This document shows positions 14,412-16,719 of a DNA stretch of 16,719 bases, piece by piece. This DNA comes from SLSG01 sp964477035 (GTDB taxonomy: Bacteria > Bacteroidota > Bacteroidia > Bacteroidales > UBA7960), in the NCBI GenBank assembly GCA_964477035.1, contig CAYZCW010000020.1, positions 1 through 16,719 on the forward strand, in the 5' to 3' direction. Position numbers and translations under genes: made by a program. The notes below the pieces were generated by a model that made no database searches, was not told the DNA's origin, and saw only the letters and a program-made list of their open reading frames with translations. The first letter of the stretch is position 1, and every line of letters starts with the position of its first letter.

Positions 14412-15626
14412 ATGACACACCCTGCATTCAGAATGACTTTTTCTATCCTGTTGATCCTGTTGCTGGCCGCTCCGGCCGCAGCCCTGTCGGGCCGTCTTGC
14501 AGATGATGAACCCGGCTACCGCTTCACCCCGGTGGTGGAGCTCCCTGCCACCTCCGTGAAGAACCAGGCCAGCACGGGCACCTGCTGGTGCTTCGCCACC
14601 ATTTCCTTCCTGGAGTCGGAACTGCTCCGCATGGGCCGGGGGGAACACGACCTGAGTGAGATGTTCGTGGTGCGCCACAACTATGTGAACCGCCTGCGCG
14701 ACAATTACCTGCGCCGCGGGCAGGGCAACCTGGGCCAGGGCAGCCTCTCGCACAATGTCATGGACGTGATCCGCGTACACGGGCTGATGCCCGAGGAAGC
14801 CTACGGCGGCATCCACTACGATTCGGACCGACACAACCACCGGGAGCTGAACCGCTTCATCCAGGCCATCGGTGCCGTTCCCGTGGAGCTGCGCAGTGAA
14901 AGCCCGGAGTACCTGGAGCTGGTGGAAAGCCTGCTGGACACCTACCTCGGACCCGTGCCCGAGACCTTTACCTATGGGGGCCGCACCCACACCCCCCAAA
15001 GCTTTGCCCGCGAGCTGGGCATCGACCCGGACGATTACGTGGAGATCACCTCCTTCAGCCATGTGCCCTTTTACACCCGCTTCCCCCTGGAGGTGCCGGA
15101 CAACTGGGCCCATAAGCATTTCCACAACCTGCCGCTGGACGAATTGATGGAGGTCATGGACCACGCCCTGCACAACGGGTATACGGTGAACTGGGACGGG
15201 GACGTGAGTGAAAAGGGCTTTTCACACCGGCATGGGGTGGCCATCAACCCGGATGTGGAGGCGCCCATCGATGACTACGCCACGACCGACCGGGCCCGTT
15301 TCGAAAGCATGGACACTGCCACGCGCCTGGAGGAGGCCTATAAGTTCGAAACCCCCTTCCCCGAGGTGCAGGTGACCCAGGAGATCCGGCAGCAGGGCTA
15401 TGAGTCTTTCGTGACGACCGACGACCACCTGATGCACCTGACCGGCATCACCCTGGACCAGAACGGCACCAAATATTACATCACCAAGAATTCCTGGGGC
15501 ACGGACCGGAATGAGTTCGGGGGCTACCTGAACATGTCCGAAAGCTATGTCCGGGCCAAAACCCTGTTCATCATGGTGCACCGGGATGCCATCCCCCAGG
15601 CCATCCGAAACAGGCTGGGGCTTTAG
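14412..15626 (+). CDS. Exported papain-like cysteine peptidase, PepC/bleomycin hydrolase type
   Basis: A 404-residue C1-family peptidase similar to aminopeptidase C/bleomycin hydrolase. The oxyanion glutamine Q52 and catalytic cysteine C58 lie in NQASTGTCWCFA. The catalytic histidine is H342 in MHLTG, and the asparagine is N360 in KNSWG. It begins with a clear Sec signal peptide (hydrophobic 9-25, likely cleavage near ALS-G), so it acts in the periplasm or outside. Classical PepC enzymes are cytosolic, so this is the exported variant seen in Bacteroidota. An alternative start at 14433 (M8) would keep the signal peptide. Two bases of oddity sit at the active site: the position after Trp is cysteine (CWC) where papains usually have Ala or Ser. 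A hairpin terminator follows. Confidence 0.9.
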   Translation: MTHPAFRMTFSILLILLLAAPAAALSGRLADDEPGYRFTPVVELPATSVKNQASTGTCWCFATISFLESELLRMGRGEHDLSEMFVVRHNYVNRLRDNYLRRGQGNLGQGSLSHNVMDVIRVHGLMPEEAYGGIHYDSDRHNHRELNRFIQAIGAVPVELRSESPEYLELVESLLDTYLGPVPETFTYGGRTHTPQSFARELGIDPDDYVEITSFSHVPFYTRFPLEVPDNWAHKHFHNLPLDELMEVMDHALHNGYTVNWDGDVSEKGFSHRHGVAINPDVEAPIDDYATTDRARFESMDTATRLEEAYKFETPFPEVQVTQEIRQQGYESFVTTDDHLMHLTGITLDQNGTKYYITKNSWGTDRNEFGGYLNMSESYVRAKTLFIMVHRDAIPQAIRNRLGL

Positions 15627-15634
15627 GTGCACCA

Positions 15635-15654
15635 ATGTGGTTTTTTAACCACAT
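15635..15654 (+). terminator. Hairpin terminator after the peptidase gene
   Basis: ATGTGGTT (15635-15642) and AACCACAT (15647-15654) form a perfect eight-base stem with loop TTTT, nine bases after the stop codon at 15626. The bases after it (ATTTCCC) are only moderately T-rich. It is palindromic and could stop transcription from either side. Confidence 0.55.
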
Positions 15655-15689
15655 ATTTCCCTTTCTGGTCGCGGATTTGAGGTCGTTTG

Positions 15690-15707
15690 GCCCGCCCTGC
15701 GGGCAGG
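15690..15707. repeat. GC-rich palindrome between peptidase and susC
   Basis: GCCCGC (15690-15695) pairs perfectly with GCGGGC (15699-15704) around CCT. An overlapping alternative pairs CCTGC (15696-15700) with GCAGG (15703-15707). The two hairpins exclude one another. It stands as a GC-rich island in an A/T-rich stretch and may be a copy of a dispersed palindromic repeat, which one window cannot show. Confidence 0.5.
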
Positions 15708-15716
15708 CGAAAAATA

Positions 15717-15733
15717 TGTTAAATATTTTAACA
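15717..15733. promoter_or_regulatory. Candidate operator: 17-base perfect palindrome before susC
   Basis: TGTTAAA (15717-15723) and TTTAACA (15727-15733) are perfect inverted copies around TAT. The centre is 27 bases upstream of the -7 element and so about 40 bases before the predicted transcription start. That is where a dimeric activator next to RNA polymerase would bind; a repressor is equally possible. No specific regulator family is implied by the motif alone. Confidence 0.5.
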
Positions 15734-15751
15734 ATCATTTGATTTTTTTTA

Positions 15752-15759
15752 TAAGTTTG
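15752..15759 (+). promoter_or_regulatory. -7 element of the susC promoter
   Basis: TAAGTTTG matches TAnnTTTG exactly. The predicted start near 15765 gives a leader of about 66 bases before the ATG at 15832. The bases 21 upstream are part of the palindrome at 15717-15733 and not a TTTG box, which would fit an activator-dependent promoter. Confidence 0.6.
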
Positions 15760-15831
15760 TCCTGTTTCTGCCGGAGGGTACCCGGTGTGAACAGAATATA
15801 ACCTTTCACTTATTAACTAAAACAAAAAAAC

Positions 15832-16719
15832 ATGAAGCGAATTTTGATTTTAACCGGTCTTTTGCTGTTCATGGGCGGGAGCCTGTGGGCGCAAACGATT
15901 CGCGTCTCCGGTCGGGTGACGGATGCCTCCGATGGCTCCACCCTTCCCGGCGTTACCGTGATGGTCAAGGGAACGACCCAGGGTACCGTGACAGATGCCA
16001 ACGGCCGGTATGAGATTACCACCACGCCAGACGCCACACTGGTCTATTCCTTTATCGGGATGACCACGCGGGAAATGGCCGTGGGCGGGCGCACCGTGAT
16101 CAACGTCGCGCTTGAGTCCGAGATGGCGGTTCTCGATGAGATCCTGGTGGTGGCCTACGGGACCACCCGCAGGGGGACCTATACGGGTGCCGCCACCCAG
16201 GTGACCTCCGAAAAGATCGAGGCACGCCCCATTTCCCACGTGTCCAGGGCCATCGAGGGCCTGACCCCCGGGGTGCAGGTGTCCTCCGGTTCCGGTCAGC
16301 CGGGCGCCGGGTCGAACATCCGTATCCGCGGTTACGGCTCGATCAGCGCCAGCAACGCCCCCCTCTACGTGGTGGACGGGGTACCCTACGACCTGAGCAT
16401 CTCCAACCTCAACACGAACGACATCGAGAGCATCACCGTACTGAAGGATGCCTCCGCCACGGCCCTCTACGGGAACCGCGCCGCCAACGGGGTGATCATG
16501 ATCACCACCAAGAGGGGCCGGGCCGACAGGACCCAGTTCGAGGTAAGGGCCACCCAGGGTTTCAGTGTGCGCGGTCTGCCTGAGTACGACCGGGCAGATC
16601 CCATGCAGTTCGTGCAGATGAACTGGGAAGCCTATGTAAACCAGTTGCATTATTCGGGGACCCATTCCCTGGCCGATGCCAAACTGCTGGCCGGCGGGAT
16701 CCACCCCAACCAGGGCAAT
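15832..16719 (+). CDS. SusC/RagA-family TonB-linked outer membrane protein, 3' end outside window
   Basis: The first 296 residues of a TonB-dependent outer-membrane transporter that, with a SusD-type lipoprotein, imports glycans or peptides. In order it has a signal peptide cleaved after LWA (residue 20) and a carboxypeptidase-regulatory-like beta domain at about 23-95 (VSGRVTD, LPGVTVMVKGT, TDANGRYEI). Then comes the TonB box region DEILVVAYGTT and the plug domain from about 115, with the SusC hallmarks NIRIRGYGS, PLYVVDGVPYD and TVLKDASATALYGNRAANGVI. No N-terminal STN signalling domain is present, so it is not of the type that signals to an anti-sigma factor. The frame is open to the last base. 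The ATG at 15832 follows an A-rich leader. The substrate and the expected susD lie beyond the window. Confidence 0.95.
   Translation, partial: MKRILILTGLLLFMGGSLWAQTIRVSGRVTDASDGSTLPGVTVMVKGTTQGTVTDANGRYEITTTPDATLVYSFIGMTTREMAVGGRTVINVALESEMAVLDEILVVAYGTTRRGTYTGAATQVTSEKIEARPISHVSRAIEGLTPGVQVSSGSGQPGAGSNIRIRGYGSISASNAPLYVVDGVPYDLSISNLNTNDIESITVLKDASATALYGNRAANGVIMITTKRGRADRTQFEVRATQGFSVRGLPEYDRADPMQFVQMNWEAYVNQLHYSGTHSLADAKLLAGGIHPNQGN

Noticed and set aside
13361..14506. 381-residue frame overlapping the nucleotidylyltransferase in another frame
   Set aside because: Gly/Arg/Pro-rich composition typical of out-of-frame GC-rich DNA, while the 13431 frame has clear nucleotidyltransferase motifs.
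15850..16704. 284-residue open frame opposite susC
   Set aside because: Gly/His/Pro-rich shadow; the + strand frame has a signal peptide, TonB box and plug motifs.

Overview
The window comes from a member of the Bacteroidota with unusually GC-rich DNA (roughly 60% G+C by eye). Three things support this. A SusC/RagA-type TonB-linked receptor begins at the right edge. Seven intergenic regions carry the Bacteroidota housekeeping -7 element TAnnTTTG, two of them with a TTTG box exactly 21 bases upstream. A DUF1573 protein, a Bacteroidota-style lone ECF sigma factor and a Bacteroidota-type UvrA paralogue fit the same picture. Genus cannot be told from the sequence.

Layout. 1-279: two leucine tRNA genes in tandem (GAG, cut by the window edge, and CAG), each followed by a hairpin plus T-tract; the second has its own promoter. 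285-2642 (-): an SLC13-type permease with four RCK_C/TrkA-C-like repeats in its central loop. 2831-4576 (+): a phosphohexomutase, divergent from the permease and meeting the next gene tail to tail in a shared CTAG. 4573-6222 (-): murB followed by a small polytopic membrane protein, one transcription unit. 6304-6888 (-): an ECF sigma factor with its own promoter. 7027-8688 (-): an acyl-CoA ligase-like AMP-forming enzyme. 8816-11647 (+): uvrA, divergent from the ligase. 11733-15626 (+): DUF1573 exported protein, class I/II aminotransferase, sugar-phosphate nucleotidylyltransferase (ATGA overlap with the aminotransferase) and an exported bleomycin-hydrolase-like cysteine peptidase, probably one or two transcripts. 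15635-15733: a hairpin terminator, a GC-rich palindrome and an A/T-rich 17-base perfect palindrome. 15832-end (+): susC-like gene, cut by the window edge.

The genes are mostly core or housekeeping: translation (tRNAs), cell wall precursor synthesis (murB), sugar-phosphate metabolism (mutase and nucleotidylyltransferase), lipid activation and DNA repair. The right edge enters what is probably a SusC/SusD nutrient-uptake locus. No mobile element, CRISPR array, phage gene or toxin system was seen. I did not find a clear new multi-gene system. The points most worth a second look are the four-repeat SLC13 permease with an altered second pore motif, the UvrA that lacks half of its first zinc-binding site, and the palindrome placed like an operator in front of susC. 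No gap between genes exceeds 300 bases.
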